Part shown: piece by piece, positions 42,671 to 51,592 of the stretch | Layout: each line of letters opens with the position of its first letter | How positions within the stretch are numbered: position 1 is the first letter of the stretch | Assembly (NCBI GenBank): GCA_964596125.1 | Contig: CAZQRP010000003.1 | Location: forward strand, 62,001 to 126,000 | Source of the DNA: CAZQRP01 sp964596125 | GTDB taxonomy: Bacteria; Chloroflexota; Dehalococcoidia; GIF9; UBA5629 | Direction: 5' to 3' | DNA: 64,000 nucleotides | Translations under genes and position numbers: made by a program | The notes under the pieces: generated by a model | What the model was told of the DNA's origin: nothing | The model's database searches: none | Seen by the model: the letters and a program-made list of their open reading frames with translations, nothing else

Positions 42671-44317
42671 ATGTCTAAAATCCAGGAACTTTTGAAGCAA
42701 GGTAGACATGAAGAGCTTTGGCAGATGTGCTGCGGCTTTCTCGACCTCAGCCTAGAACAGTTTATGGTCATCCAGAAACAACTATTACTTGAGCAAATCG
42801 ATCTACTGAAAACATCCAAGCTGGGTAGAAAAGTAATGCATGGCGCCACGCCTGAAACCGTAGAGGAATTCAGGATACAGGTGCCAATGACCAACTACAC
42901 GGACTATTGCCCCGAACTTCTTGAGCAAAGAGAAGATGTCCTGCCAGCAATGCCAGTGCGATGGGTACAGACTTCCGGCAGGTCAGGCGAATATCCGCAC
43001 AAGTGGGTGCCCATCAGCCATAGATTCTGGCAAGAGGCAGGTCTGGATTTCAGCGCTATAGCGATTCTCGGTTCCTGTAAAAAAAGAGGAGATATCGCTT
43101 TCAAGAACGGTTTCAAATTGCTGCATGCTATGGCCCAATCACCTTTTCTAACCGGCGCAGTGGCCTGTAAGATTGAAGAGGATCTCGGCTTTACATTTTT
43201 GCCCTCCCTCGATGAATCAGAAAAGATGTCCTTCGAGGATAGGGTACAAAAGGGGTTCAAGTTGGCATTGACCGAAGGTATGGATGGCTTTTTTGGCCTG
43301 GCTGGTGTACTGGTAGCCATCGGTGAAAAATTTAAGCAGGGCTCGTCCAGTGTACAACTCTCGCAATTGCTGGCTCAGCCAAAGATAATGCTCCGACTGA
43401 TTAAAGGTGTAATAAAAAGCAAGCTAGCCAGACGACCCATGCTACCCAAGGATCTATGGTCTTTAAAAGTTATATCATCCATGGGAACAGATAGCACTAT
43501 TTATAAAGAAAGAATCAAAAATTTATGGGGGAGAGCTCCTCTAGATGTATACGGTAATAGCGAAACAACCGTTATAGCTACGCAAACCTGGGATAAAAAT
43601 GGTATGGTCTTTTTCCCCAACCTCAACTTTCTCGAGTTTATACCTGAAAGCGAACACTTTAAGTGGCAACTCGATCATAACTATCAACCAAAAACCGTTT
43701 TACTCGACGAGGTGCAAGCCGGGGAGAATTATGAGCTCGTTATCACCAATTTCCACGGAGGCGCACTGGTCAGGTATAGAGTCGGCGATATGATCAGAAT
43801 AACAGCACTAAGAAACGAAAGGCTAGGTATAGATATACCACAGATGGTATTCGAGCGACGTGCTGACGATCTTATTGACCTCGGCTTCATGAGGTTGACG
43901 GAAAGAGTAATCTGGCAGGCAATTGAGAATACCAACATCCCATATACAGACTGGACGGCGCGCAAGGAAATCGAGAAAACACCGAAATTACATCTCTATC
44001 TTGAACTCAGTAACGGTTATATCGCCAGCGAAAAAGGTGTAGCCACAGCGGTATATCAAGAAATCAAAGAATTAGAAGATGGCCTGTATATTTACAAAGA
44101 CCTGGCAAGTCTGGAAAGACTGATCGACTTCAAACCAATAGAGGTTACTCTGCTGCCCAAAGGTGCCTTTTCAAATTATAAGGCTCACCGGCAGGCTGAA
44201 GCAGCCAGTTTAGCTCACTTAAAACCACCTCATCTGAATCCTTCGGATAACATTCTCTCCCTGTTAGGAGCCGGCGTTAAAGCCACACCCGAGGAAAAAG
44301 TTACAGTTAAGGCCTAA
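42671..44317 (+). CDS. GH3 family acyl-adenylate-type protein, copy 2
   Basis: The 548-residue paralogue of the gene at 39924 shares its whole length (LLKQGR..-LWQMCCGFLDLSL at the start, LNPSDNILSLLGA near the end). This copy retains a more canonical phosphate loop, TSGRSGEYPHKWVP at about residues 100-113, followed by SSMGTDSTIYKERIKNLWG and ELVITNFHGGALVRYRVGD. A strong GGGAGG lies 6-8 bp before ATG 42671. The role of bacterial GH3 proteins is unknown; acyl-amino acid conjugation is the family precedent. Confidence 0.82.
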   Translation: MSKIQELLKQGRHEELWQMCCGFLDLSLEQFMVIQKQLLLEQIDLLKTSKLGRKVMHGATPETVEEFRIQVPMTNYTDYCPELLEQREDVLPAMPVRWVQTSGRSGEYPHKWVPISHRFWQEAGLDFSAIAILGSCKKRGDIAFKNGFKLLHAMAQSPFLTGAVACKIEEDLGFTFLPSLDESEKMSFEDRVQKGFKLALTEGMDGFFGLAGVLVAIGEKFKQGSSSVQLSQLLAQPKIMLRLIKGVIKSKLARRPMLPKDLWSLKVISSMGTDSTIYKERIKNLWGRAPLDVYGNSETTVIATQTWDKNGMVFFPNLNFLEFIPESEHFKWQLDHNYQPKTVLLDEVQAGENYELVITNFHGGALVRYRVGDMIRITALRNERLGIDIPQMVFERRADDLIDLGFMRLTERVIWQAIENTNIPYTDWTARKEIEKTPKLHLYLELSNGYIASEKGVATAVYQEIKELEDGLYIYKDLASLERLIDFKPIEVTLLPKGAFSNYKAHRQAEAASLAHLKPPHLNPSDNILSLLGAGVKATPEEKVTVKA

Positions 44318-44362
44318 GCCACCACAGATTGATAGCATTTAACGGTATTTGAGATGATGAAG

Positions 44363-44391
44363 CAGGGCGGTTGCTTAAAGCAACCGCCCTG
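44363..44391 (+). terminator. Strong hairpin terminator after GH3 copy 2
   Basis: CAGGGCGGTTGC and GCAACCGCCCTG form a perfect 12-bp GC-rich stem with a 5-base loop, 45 bp past the GH3 stop. The tail (TCATGTCTTT) is only moderately T-rich. Confidence 0.75.
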
Positions 44392-44524
44392 TCATGTCTT
44401 TACCAGTCCATTACAGGGTGAGATATTATGACATTTCACGCAATAGTTCTAGTACATTCGTCCCCTTGACAAGTTTCAAAGCTACAGACATAATTAGGCA
44501 AGCTCGTATAATATGAGGCTTTAA

Positions 44525-47500
44525 ATGGCGATCCATAGCTTTATTCCTCTAGCTGCAGCTATCGTATATATTCTATTACTAATCATAATCATAGCTAACC
44601 GCCAGTGGCAAAAGCAGCATATGCTGTTAGCCTGCTATTTGATTGCCGCTAGTTTCTGGACCTTAAGCGACTTTCTTCTCCGCAGCGATACACTTGCCGA
44701 ATACAAGCTTATTCTGTTTAGAATCGTCATTTGTTCATCCATGTGGTGGTGTGTTCAGTTCCTCTATTTTGTAAGATCCTTCCTAAATCTGCCAGGTGGC
44801 CTGGGAGTATGGTTTGGCTACATTTCACTGGCATTATTTATTACTCTTACAGTCTTTGGCCATATACCACCGAGTATTACATTCGATGGTGGTGTGGTTA
44901 GTCCCACGTATGGTTGGTGGATTATTCTATATATTACTCATTTCCTTACGATTACTTCATTAGGTGTGTATTCCTTAATACAAAGATTCAGGAGGTCAGT
45001 TGAACCGAAGGAGCGCAATAAAATTGCCTACTTGATCGTTGCCATAGGTTTGTTAGTCGCGTTTGGTTTCAGCGGTATGACTCCTCTGGCGAGAGGATTT
45101 CCTGTGAGCCACCTTGGAGGCCTGCTTTCCGCCTCTATTTTGACGTATGCCGTAGTAAAACATGAAATAGTAAGTTTTAACTTTGTTATACGCCGTGGTT
45201 TATCATGGGCCGGTCTCATAGTCGTCATTGTCAGTATTTATCTGGTCGTGTTTTTCTTGATCAATTTACTCGTTGGCTCTGAGATGAAACCGATTATATT
45301 GGCATCAACGACACTGGCAGCAGTTGCCATGGCAGTAATTGTCTATTTACTACGAAATTTTTTCATCAGTGGAGTGGACCGCTTTTTCTATAAGGACAGC
45401 TATGACTATCGCCAGGAACTGTTTGACTTTGTCAGGCATGGCATAAGCGGAGTTTTCAGCCTGCAAGAGCTCAGCGAAGGACTGTTACCACCACTGGTTA
45501 AAGTGTTAGATTGTCAGCAGGCACATATGTTACTGCCAGAAACTCGTACCGATGATTTCGTTGCCGAATTCTCCGAGCCACACAGGCAGAAAAATCCGCC
45601 ACTTAGACTAAGACACGATAGTCCTATTGTTGAATGGCTCGAGCGAGAGAATAGATATCTAAGCAGGGAGAACATAGACATTCTCCCCGAATTTAGAAGT
45701 CTGTGGGGAGGAGAGAGAGATAAGCTTAAAAATCTGGGCATAGAGCTATTCTTTCCATTAGTGAGCCGTGACAATTTAACTGGTATTCTGGCATTAAGCC
45801 GAAAACAATCTGGCAGATATTCGCTTGAGGATGCCAACCTGGTGGAAAGCATTGCCAGCAGAGTAGCAATCAGCCTGGAAAAGGAATATCTTCAAGCGGA
45901 ACTAAGAAAAAGTGAACAAGAACTGTCTTTAATCAATCGATTGGCCGGAGTCATGACCTCCAGTTTGAATATTCAAGAGGTGTACGATGCCTTTGTCGCC
46001 GGGCTGAGAGAAGTAGTTGACGTTGACTTTGCTTCAGTTGCCCTGGTCGAGGGGAACGAACTTTACCTATCCGCTTTGTCCACAGAGGTTGGCTCAGCCT
46101 GGCAGGTAGGAGAGAGGATTCAGCTCAAAGGCACAGCTACAGAGTGGGCAATCAGCCATAAAAAGAGCCTGATTGAGCCTGACCTGGCCCGCGACAGAAT
46201 GTTTTCGACCAGCGAAGACCTGCTCAATCGAGGAATCCGGTCGATTGTATACTTGCCCTTGATTACCAAGGGGGAGGTTATTGGCAATCTGACCATCGCC
46301 AGCCGCAATCCGAATGCTTATAGTAAGGCACAGGTCCATCTTCTGGAACGCCTGTCATCCCAGATTTCAACATCGATCGCCAACGCTCAGCTTTACGCCA
46401 GGGCTGAGCAGAGGGCTCGCATCGACGAACTCACCGGTCTGTTTAACCGCCGCCATTTCGATGAAAACCTCAAGCATGAAGTCGGCCGACATTCTCGCTA
46501 TGGCAGCGTACTCTCGCTCGCCTTCCTCGATCTGGACAACTTCAAGAGCTACAATGACACAATGGGGCATTTAGTCGGTGATAAGTTGCTGACACAAACC
46601 GGTCAATCAATAAGGGGGAGCCTCAGGAACATCGACCTGGCTTTTCGCTACGGGGGCGATGAATTTGCTATCATTATGCCTCATACATCGGCTGACGACG
46701 CCTTTGCCGCAGCCGAGCGAATACGTAACAGGATCGCCACTGAAATGGGAGGCAGGCGAATCGCAGTAACTGCCAGCATTGGACTTGCATCCTGGCCTAA
46801 TGATGGATTGACACCTGATGATATTATCAATGCCGCTGATAAAGCACTTTATCATGCCAAGCTAACTGGTGGTAACCGAACCTGTGTCATATCTCAAATG
46901 CTACCTTCTATAACTGAGCCACTTGAATCAACGCCAGCCGCTGAAAAAGAGACTTTAAATACAATCTACGCCTTAGCAGCAACTATTGAAGCCAGGGACC
47001 CATACACCTATGGCCATTCCCGCAAGGTGAGGGGCTATGCCGTGGCCTTGGCCGAGGCTCTAGCCTTGCCAATGGAAAAAGTTACGATAGTAAGCCATGC
47101 GGCTCTACTTCATGATATCGGCAAGATCGGCATTCTTGATGAAGTATTGAACAAGGCTAATAAACTCGATATTCAGGAGTGGGAATTAATCAAGTCTCAT
47201 CCCCAATTATCACGAACCATAGTCGGCCATGTGCCCAGCTTAACTCCCTGCCTGCCAGCAATTCTCCACCATCATGAGCACTGGGATGGTACCGGCTACC
47301 CGGCAGGACTCAAAGGTAATGCTATTCCTCTTGAAGCTCGCATACTGACTATTGCCGATGCGTTCGATGCTATGACATCACTACGCCCATACCGTGCTCC
47401 CCTATCCTATAAGGAAGCAGTAGAAGAGTTAAAACGCTGTGCTGGCACTCAGTTTGATCCGAACCTGGTCGAATCATTCCTGCCAATCGCTTTAACCACA

Positions 47501-47554
47501 AATCCGGATGAGCTTGAAGCTACATATGATCCCGTTAGTAAAGAGGTCGATTAG
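44525..47554 (+). CDS. Membrane sensor with GAF domains, GGDEF and HD-GYP (c-di-GMP turnover)
   Basis: The 1009-residue protein has an N-terminal membrane module of about eight helices (residues 5-285) like histidine-kinase 7TM sensors. Two GAF-like domains follow (about 300-455 and 480-625). The GGDEF domain has an intact RYGGDEF motif near residue 709 and an RxxD inhibitory site five residues before it (RNID-LAFRY-GGDEF). The HD-GYP domain has HDIGKIG near 863 and HHEHWDGTGYP near 915. It can in principle both make and degrade cyclic di-GMP under control of the sensory half. It stands alone behind the GH3 terminator. Confidence 0.93.
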   Translation: MAIHSFIPLAAAIVYILLLIIIIANRQWQKQHMLLACYLIAASFWTLSDFLLRSDTLAEYKLILFRIVICSSMWWCVQFLYFVRSFLNLPGGLGVWFGYISLALFITLTVFGHIPPSITFDGGVVSPTYGWWIILYITHFLTITSLGVYSLIQRFRRSVEPKERNKIAYLIVAIGLLVAFGFSGMTPLARGFPVSHLGGLLSASILTYAVVKHEIVSFNFVIRRGLSWAGLIVVIVSIYLVVFFLINLLVGSEMKPIILASTTLAAVAMAVIVYLLRNFFISGVDRFFYKDSYDYRQELFDFVRHGISGVFSLQELSEGLLPPLVKVLDCQQAHMLLPETRTDDFVAEFSEPHRQKNPPLRLRHDSPIVEWLERENRYLSRENIDILPEFRSLWGGERDKLKNLGIELFFPLVSRDNLTGILALSRKQSGRYSLEDANLVESIASRVAISLEKEYLQAELRKSEQELSLINRLAGVMTSSLNIQEVYDAFVAGLREVVDVDFASVALVEGNELYLSALSTEVGSAWQVGERIQLKGTATEWAISHKKSLIEPDLARDRMFSTSEDLLNRGIRSIVYLPLITKGEVIGNLTIASRNPNAYSKAQVHLLERLSSQISTSIANAQLYARAEQRARIDELTGLFNRRHFDENLKHEVGRHSRYGSVLSLAFLDLDNFKSYNDTMGHLVGDKLLTQTGQSIRGSLRNIDLAFRYGGDEFAIIMPHTSADDAFAAAERIRNRIATEMGGRRIAVTASIGLASWPNDGLTPDDIINAADKALYHAKLTGGNRTCVISQMLPSITEPLESTPAAEKETLNTIYALAATIEARDPYTYGHSRKVRGYAVALAEALALPMEKVTIVSHAALLHDIGKIGILDEVLNKANKLDIQEWELIKSHPQLSRTIVGHVPSLTPCLPAILHHHEHWDGTGYPAGLKGNAIPLEARILTIADAFDAMTSLRPYRAPLSYKEAVEELKRCAGTQFDPNLVESFLPIALTTNPDELEATYDPVSKEVD

Positions 47555-48201
47555 TCAGCCTTGATGAGCGCACAGATGTTCCGCGAAAAAATATTTAACG
47601 GGAAACGATAGGACCTCTCCGGAAACACACCAAGAACGTTGAAACCAGCTTTGGTTAACAATCCGACCAGTTCGGAGTATGAAAAGAGATAATAATAGCG
47701 ATAAAAGGTTTTACGTCCGGTTTTCCATGCCATATATGTCTCTCTACCTCTTAGCCAGAAACGCGGCTGCCACCTATTCCATACCGTAATAAAAGCTTCA
47801 GCCTTAGGCTTCAGTACCCGCCTTAATTCCCGGAAAGCCTCCAGTCTTTTTATATCGCCCTGAATATGGTGGTACGTAGCTACTGCAATTGCACAATCAA
47901 ACACGTCATCAAGATAGGGCAACGAAATAGCATCAGCAACCATGAGGTTAACTTCCAAATCAAACTTGTCGGCATACTTACGTGCCAGTCTGGTCATCTG
48001 TGGTGAAAAGTCTAACCCCCACAGCTCAAAATCATCTTTAAAGGGGAGGAAATCGGGGCCGTGAGCACACCCGATATTCAAGAGCCTACCACCATGCCAC
48101 CTGTGTGCCATTTCTTCAAGCTCCTTAGTGAATCTGGACCAGTGCCTGAACCTGTACCAGCTCTCGGCTATCTCATTGAAGATTTCTCTATTTGTTGCCA
48201 T
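47551..48201 (-). CDS. SAM-dependent methyltransferase, Trm9/ALKBH8-like
   Basis: The 216-residue class I methyltransferase has the SAM motif LLNIGCAHGPDFLPF, an acidic residue in ELWGLDFSPQM, VADAISLPYLDDVFDCAIAV and the helical block HHIQGDIKRLEAFRELRRVL before ITVWNRWQPRFW. The opening IFNEIAESWYRFRHWSRFTK and the R..A..EL.RVL.P...A.I.VW pattern are those of Trm9, which methylates carboxymethyl-uridine at the tRNA wobble position in eukaryotes. ATG 48201 is chosen because the domain begins there. It is divergent from elp3 across only 41 bp. The Trm9 link is an inference. Confidence 0.75.
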   Translation of the reverse strand: MATNREIFNEIAESWYRFRHWSRFTKELEEMAHRWHGGRLLNIGCAHGPDFLPFKDDFELWGLDFSPQMTRLARKYADKFDLEVNLMVADAISLPYLDDVFDCAIAVATYHHIQGDIKRLEAFRELRRVLKPKAEAFITVWNRWQPRFWLRGRETYMAWKTGRKTFYRYYYLFSYSELVGLLTKAGFNVLGVFPERSYRFPLNIFSRNICALIKAD

Positions 48202-48242
48202 AATTATGAATCTGATAAACTTTGATATAAGGAAAACACAGT

Positions 48243-49613
48243 ATGAAAAAAATTTCAAGAACAATATCGGGAGTAACTCCCGTTGCCGTGATGTCACAAC
48301 CAATGGGATGCCCAGGTAACTGTGTTTACTGCCCCTCGTATCCCGAAGCCCCGAGAAGCTATACACCGGAATCACCGGCAGTACTCAGAGCTAAAAGATG
48401 CGATTATCAGCCAAGAAAACAAGTTGCGGAGAGAATAAGAATACTCACAGAAATGGGACATCCTGCCGATAAAGTTGAACTAATCGTCATGGGCGGTACC
48501 TTTCTGGCTTATCCCGAGGAATATCAATACGAGTTTATAAAGGACTGCTACGATGGCCTGAATGGTACGCATACCTCCAGCCTGGAAGAAGCCAAACAGA
48601 TCAACGAAACTACTGAACACCGCTGCGTCGGGCTGTGCATTGAAACCAGACCCGATTGGTGTTATGAAGAGCAAATTAAAAAGATGCTGACATTTGGTAC
48701 AACCCGAGTGGAACTGGGAGTACAGACACTAGATAATGACGTTTACAGGCTGGTCAGGCGAGGACATACCATAGCTGAGGTAATTGAAGCTACCCGGCTG
48801 CTGAAAGAATACGGAATAAAAGTCTACTATCACTGGATGCCCGGACTTCCCGGGGCTACCCTGGAGCACGACCTGGAGCTATCCCGACAGCTTTTCAGTG
48901 ACGAGAGTTTCAGACCTGATGGACTCAAACTCTATCCCACGCTGGTTATCGCCGGCACTGAACTCGAAACATGGTACAAAAATAACATCTATCAACCTTA
49001 TACGATCGACGAACTGGTGGGTCTGATGATAAACATAAAGGCTCTGATTCCCGGTTATGTCCGAATCTCCCGGGTGATGAGGGACATCCCCAACAAGTAT
49101 ATAACTGGTGGTTGTAAGGACCTGGCACTTAGAAGCGCGCTTAAAAAGCGCATGAATGAACTTAATGTACAATGCAACTGCATCCGGTGTCGGGAGTATG
49201 GACACCGATCACGGGATGGCTGGAAAATCGGTAAGCCACATCTGAAGAGGAGGGACTATGACGCTTCCGGAGGGAAGGAGATTTTCCTTTCTTATGAAGA
49301 TGAGAACGAGACTATTTTCGGTTTAGTTCGCTTGAGGATCGGAGAGTCCAGGTTGGATGATGGAAACGCGGCTACGATCAGAGAGCTACATGTATTCGGC
49401 TCAGAAGTCCCCCTGGGGGAGAAACAAGCTGAGTCTGCTCAACATAAGGGGCTTGGAGGCGAACTGCTTAAAGAAGCCGAGAAGATCAGCCGTGAGGAAT
49501 TTCAGGCCAAAAGGATGGCTATTGTCAGCGGAGTAGGTGCCAGGGACTATTTCCGCTCTGAATTTGGTTATCGGCTGGATAATGCCTACATGGTTAAGGA
49601 ACTGGACAGCTAG
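48243..49613 (+). CDS. elp3: Elp3-type tRNA uridine-34 acetyltransferase (radical SAM + GNAT)
   Basis: The 456-residue protein has the radical SAM/cluster motif GCPGNCVYCPSYPEAPRSYT (C23, C27, C30), the Elp3 signature RSYTPESPAVLRA, IVMGGTFLAYPEEYQ, and RVELGVQTLDNDVYRLVRRG. A C-terminal GNAT domain follows (EIFLSYEDE, IRELHVFGSEV and the acetyl-CoA loop HKGLGGELL). Elp3 makes cm5U-type groups on wobble uridine of tRNA. A zinc-type CNCIRCRE sits between the domains. Stand-alone bacterial Elp3 is known in this phylum. Its divergent neighbour is a Trm9-like methyltransferase, the enzyme acting after Elp3 in eukaryotes. Confidence 0.93.
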   Translation: MKKISRTISGVTPVAVMSQPMGCPGNCVYCPSYPEAPRSYTPESPAVLRAKRCDYQPRKQVAERIRILTEMGHPADKVELIVMGGTFLAYPEEYQYEFIKDCYDGLNGTHTSSLEEAKQINETTEHRCVGLCIETRPDWCYEEQIKKMLTFGTTRVELGVQTLDNDVYRLVRRGHTIAEVIEATRLLKEYGIKVYYHWMPGLPGATLEHDLELSRQLFSDESFRPDGLKLYPTLVIAGTELETWYKNNIYQPYTIDELVGLMINIKALIPGYVRISRVMRDIPNKYITGGCKDLALRSALKKRMNELNVQCNCIRCREYGHRSRDGWKIGKPHLKRRDYDASGGKEIFLSYEDENETIFGLVRLRIGESRLDDGNAATIRELHVFGSEVPLGEKQAESAQHKGLGGELLKEAEKISREEFQAKRMAIVSGVGARDYFRSEFGYRLDNAYMVKELDS

Positions 49614-49618
49614 CTTTT

Positions 49619-50590
49619 TCAATCATACAGATGACAAGCCACCTGATGTCCCGGAGATATTTCAACCAGCGGGGATTCCTCGCGACTACAGACAGGCAGC
49701 ACTCTATGGCACCTAGTATGAAAATGGCAGCCTGTTGGTGGATTTAACGGGGAGGGGACATCACCACTCAACAAGATTCTTTCTCTTCCTTTTGGCCTCA
49801 AGCTGGGGATTGCCGACAATAACGCTTGAGTATATGGATGTAGTGGATTCTGGAAGATTTCGCTTTTACCGGTAAGCTCCACAATTTTTCCCAAATACAT
49901 TACAGCCACCCTGCTAGCCATGTGCTTTATTACCGATAGATCATGAGCGATAAACAGGTAGGTTAGTCCGAATTCCTGTTGAATATCGATCATCAGATTA
50001 AGAATCTGAGCCTGAATAGACACATCCAGGGCGCTTACAGGTTCATCAGCGACGATAAGGCTGGGATTAATAGCTAAAGCACGGGCAATACCAACACGTT
50101 GTTTCTGACCGCCACTGAGCTCATGCGGGAACAGGCTGGCCTGTCCGGCTTCCAGACCAACCTGTTCCATCAGTTCAGCCACCTTTTGCAGCCGTTCCTT
50201 TTCACCGGCGATATTATGTATCGACAGGGCTTCACCTATGGAATAACCTACAGTCATTCTGGGATCAAGAGAGGCATCCGGGTCCTGAAAAATTAATTGA
50301 AGCTCCTTTCTTAGGTTTCTTAAGCCCTGCTTATCCAGCCCGGTGATATCGGTCCCCCTATAAATAATCACTCCACTTGTGGGTTCTTCTAACCTAAGTA
50401 TCGTTCTGCCCAGGGTCGATTTACCGCACCCCGACTCACCAACCAATCCCATGACCTCACTCTCTCTTATGTCGAAAGATACACCATCCACAGCTTTTAC
50501 ATCTCCAATATGCGTGGAGAATAGACCGGCTGTTACCGGATAATATTTGGTTAAACTCTTTATTTCTAATAGCGGCTCGTGATTCAGCAT
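49619..50590 (-). CDS. oppF: Peptide ABC transporter ATP-binding protein OppF
   Basis: The 323-residue ATPase has Walker A GESGCGKSTLGR, signature LSGGQKQRVGIARAL, Walker B LIVADEPVSALD and the H-loop FIAHDLS. A C-terminal Cys-containing oligopeptide-transporter tail follows (CHFHTRCHRVLPVC), which in the Opp/Dpp family may bind a 4Fe-4S cluster. It is last in a five-gene operon (oppA-B-C-D-F). It ends 5 bp before elp3's end on the opposite strand. Confidence 0.93.
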   Translation of the reverse strand: MLNHEPLLEIKSLTKYYPVTAGLFSTHIGDVKAVDGVSFDIRESEVMGLVGESGCGKSTLGRTILRLEEPTSGVIIYRGTDITGLDKQGLRNLRKELQLIFQDPDASLDPRMTVGYSIGEALSIHNIAGEKERLQKVAELMEQVGLEAGQASLFPHELSGGQKQRVGIARALAINPSLIVADEPVSALDVSIQAQILNLMIDIQQEFGLTYLFIAHDLSVIKHMASRVAVMYLGKIVELTGKSEIFQNPLHPYTQALLSAIPSLRPKGRERILLSGDVPSPLNPPTGCHFHTRCHRVLPVCSREESPLVEISPGHQVACHLYD

Positions 50591-50594
50591 CTCT

Positions 50595-51569
50595 TTAATA
50601 CAAATGGCAACTTACGAAGTGTTCCTCGGAAATCATAGTCTGTAAAGGTTCATTTTGTCTGCAGATGTCCATCATCCGGGGGCATCTTGGATGGAAAGGA
50701 CAACCAGGAGGAAGCTCAATAGGGTTAGGAGGTATTCCCGGAATGGATGCCAGTCTATCTACGGTCCTGGAGATATCAGGCAGACAGGCAAGCAAACCAG
50801 CAGTGTAGGGATGCTTCGGACTTCGAATTATTTCGGAGACCGTAGCAGTCTCGACATTTCTCCCGCCGTAAATTACTACAGCTCTATCTCCAATCTCAGA
50901 CACAACGCCCAAATCATGTGTTATGAATAAAATAGACATTTGTTTCTTCGCTTTCAGTTCCTGAAAGAGATCAAGTATCTGGGCTTTTATAGTCACATCT
51001 ACAGCGGTTGTCGGCTCATCAGCAATAAGGATGTGTGGATTGCAAGAGAGGCTCATCGCAATCATGGCTCGCTGTTTCATGCCGCCAGATAACTGATGAG
51101 GATAGTTGCCCGCAGCTATCCTTGCCGATGGTATGCCCATTTCCTTGAGCAGTGAAATGGCTTTGTCCCGAGCCTCCCTTTCCCCCAATCCCAGTTGAAG
51201 CTTAATCTGCTCTATAATCTGGTCACCCACAGTAAAGACCGGATTCATAGCAGATTGTGCATCCTGAAAAACCATGGCTATCTCTTTACCTCTGATTCGT
51301 CTTAGCTCTCCTGACGAACATTTAACTAGGTCAAGGTTGTTATATAGTATCTCGCCATCGACTATTTGACCGGATGGGCCTTCAATTAAACGCAGAATCG
51401 ATAACGCTGTTACTGTCTTACCACAACCGGACTCTCCGACGAGGCAAAGACATTCCCCCCGCTTGAGCTCAAAGTTAACACCTTCAACTGCCTTAACAAT
51501 ACCGCGGCGTGTAAAAAACCAGGTCTTCAGGTTAGTAACTTTCAGTATACTGCCATCCAAAGAAGTCAT
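50595..51569 (-). CDS. oppD: Peptide ABC transporter ATP-binding protein OppD
   Basis: The 324-residue ATPase has Walker A GESGCGKTVTAL, signature LSGGMKQRAMIAMSL, Walker B ILIADEPTTAVD and FITHDLG. The oligopeptide-family tail reads CPFHPRCPRMMDIC. It pairs with OppF to power import through OppBC. It is separated from OppF by 4 bp and from OppC by 23 bp. Confidence 0.93.
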   Translation of the reverse strand: MTSLDGSILKVTNLKTWFFTRRGIVKAVEGVNFELKRGECLCLVGESGCGKTVTALSILRLIEGPSGQIVDGEILYNNLDLVKCSSGELRRIRGKEIAMVFQDAQSAMNPVFTVGDQIIEQIKLQLGLGEREARDKAISLLKEMGIPSARIAAGNYPHQLSGGMKQRAMIAMSLSCNPHILIADEPTTAVDVTIKAQILDLFQELKAKKQMSILFITHDLGVVSEIGDRAVVIYGGRNVETATVSEIIRSPKHPYTAGLLACLPDISRTVDRLASIPGIPPNPIELPPGCPFHPRCPRMMDICRQNEPLQTMISEEHFVSCHLY

Positions 51570-51592
51570 TTATAGAAAATTCCCCATAGTTT

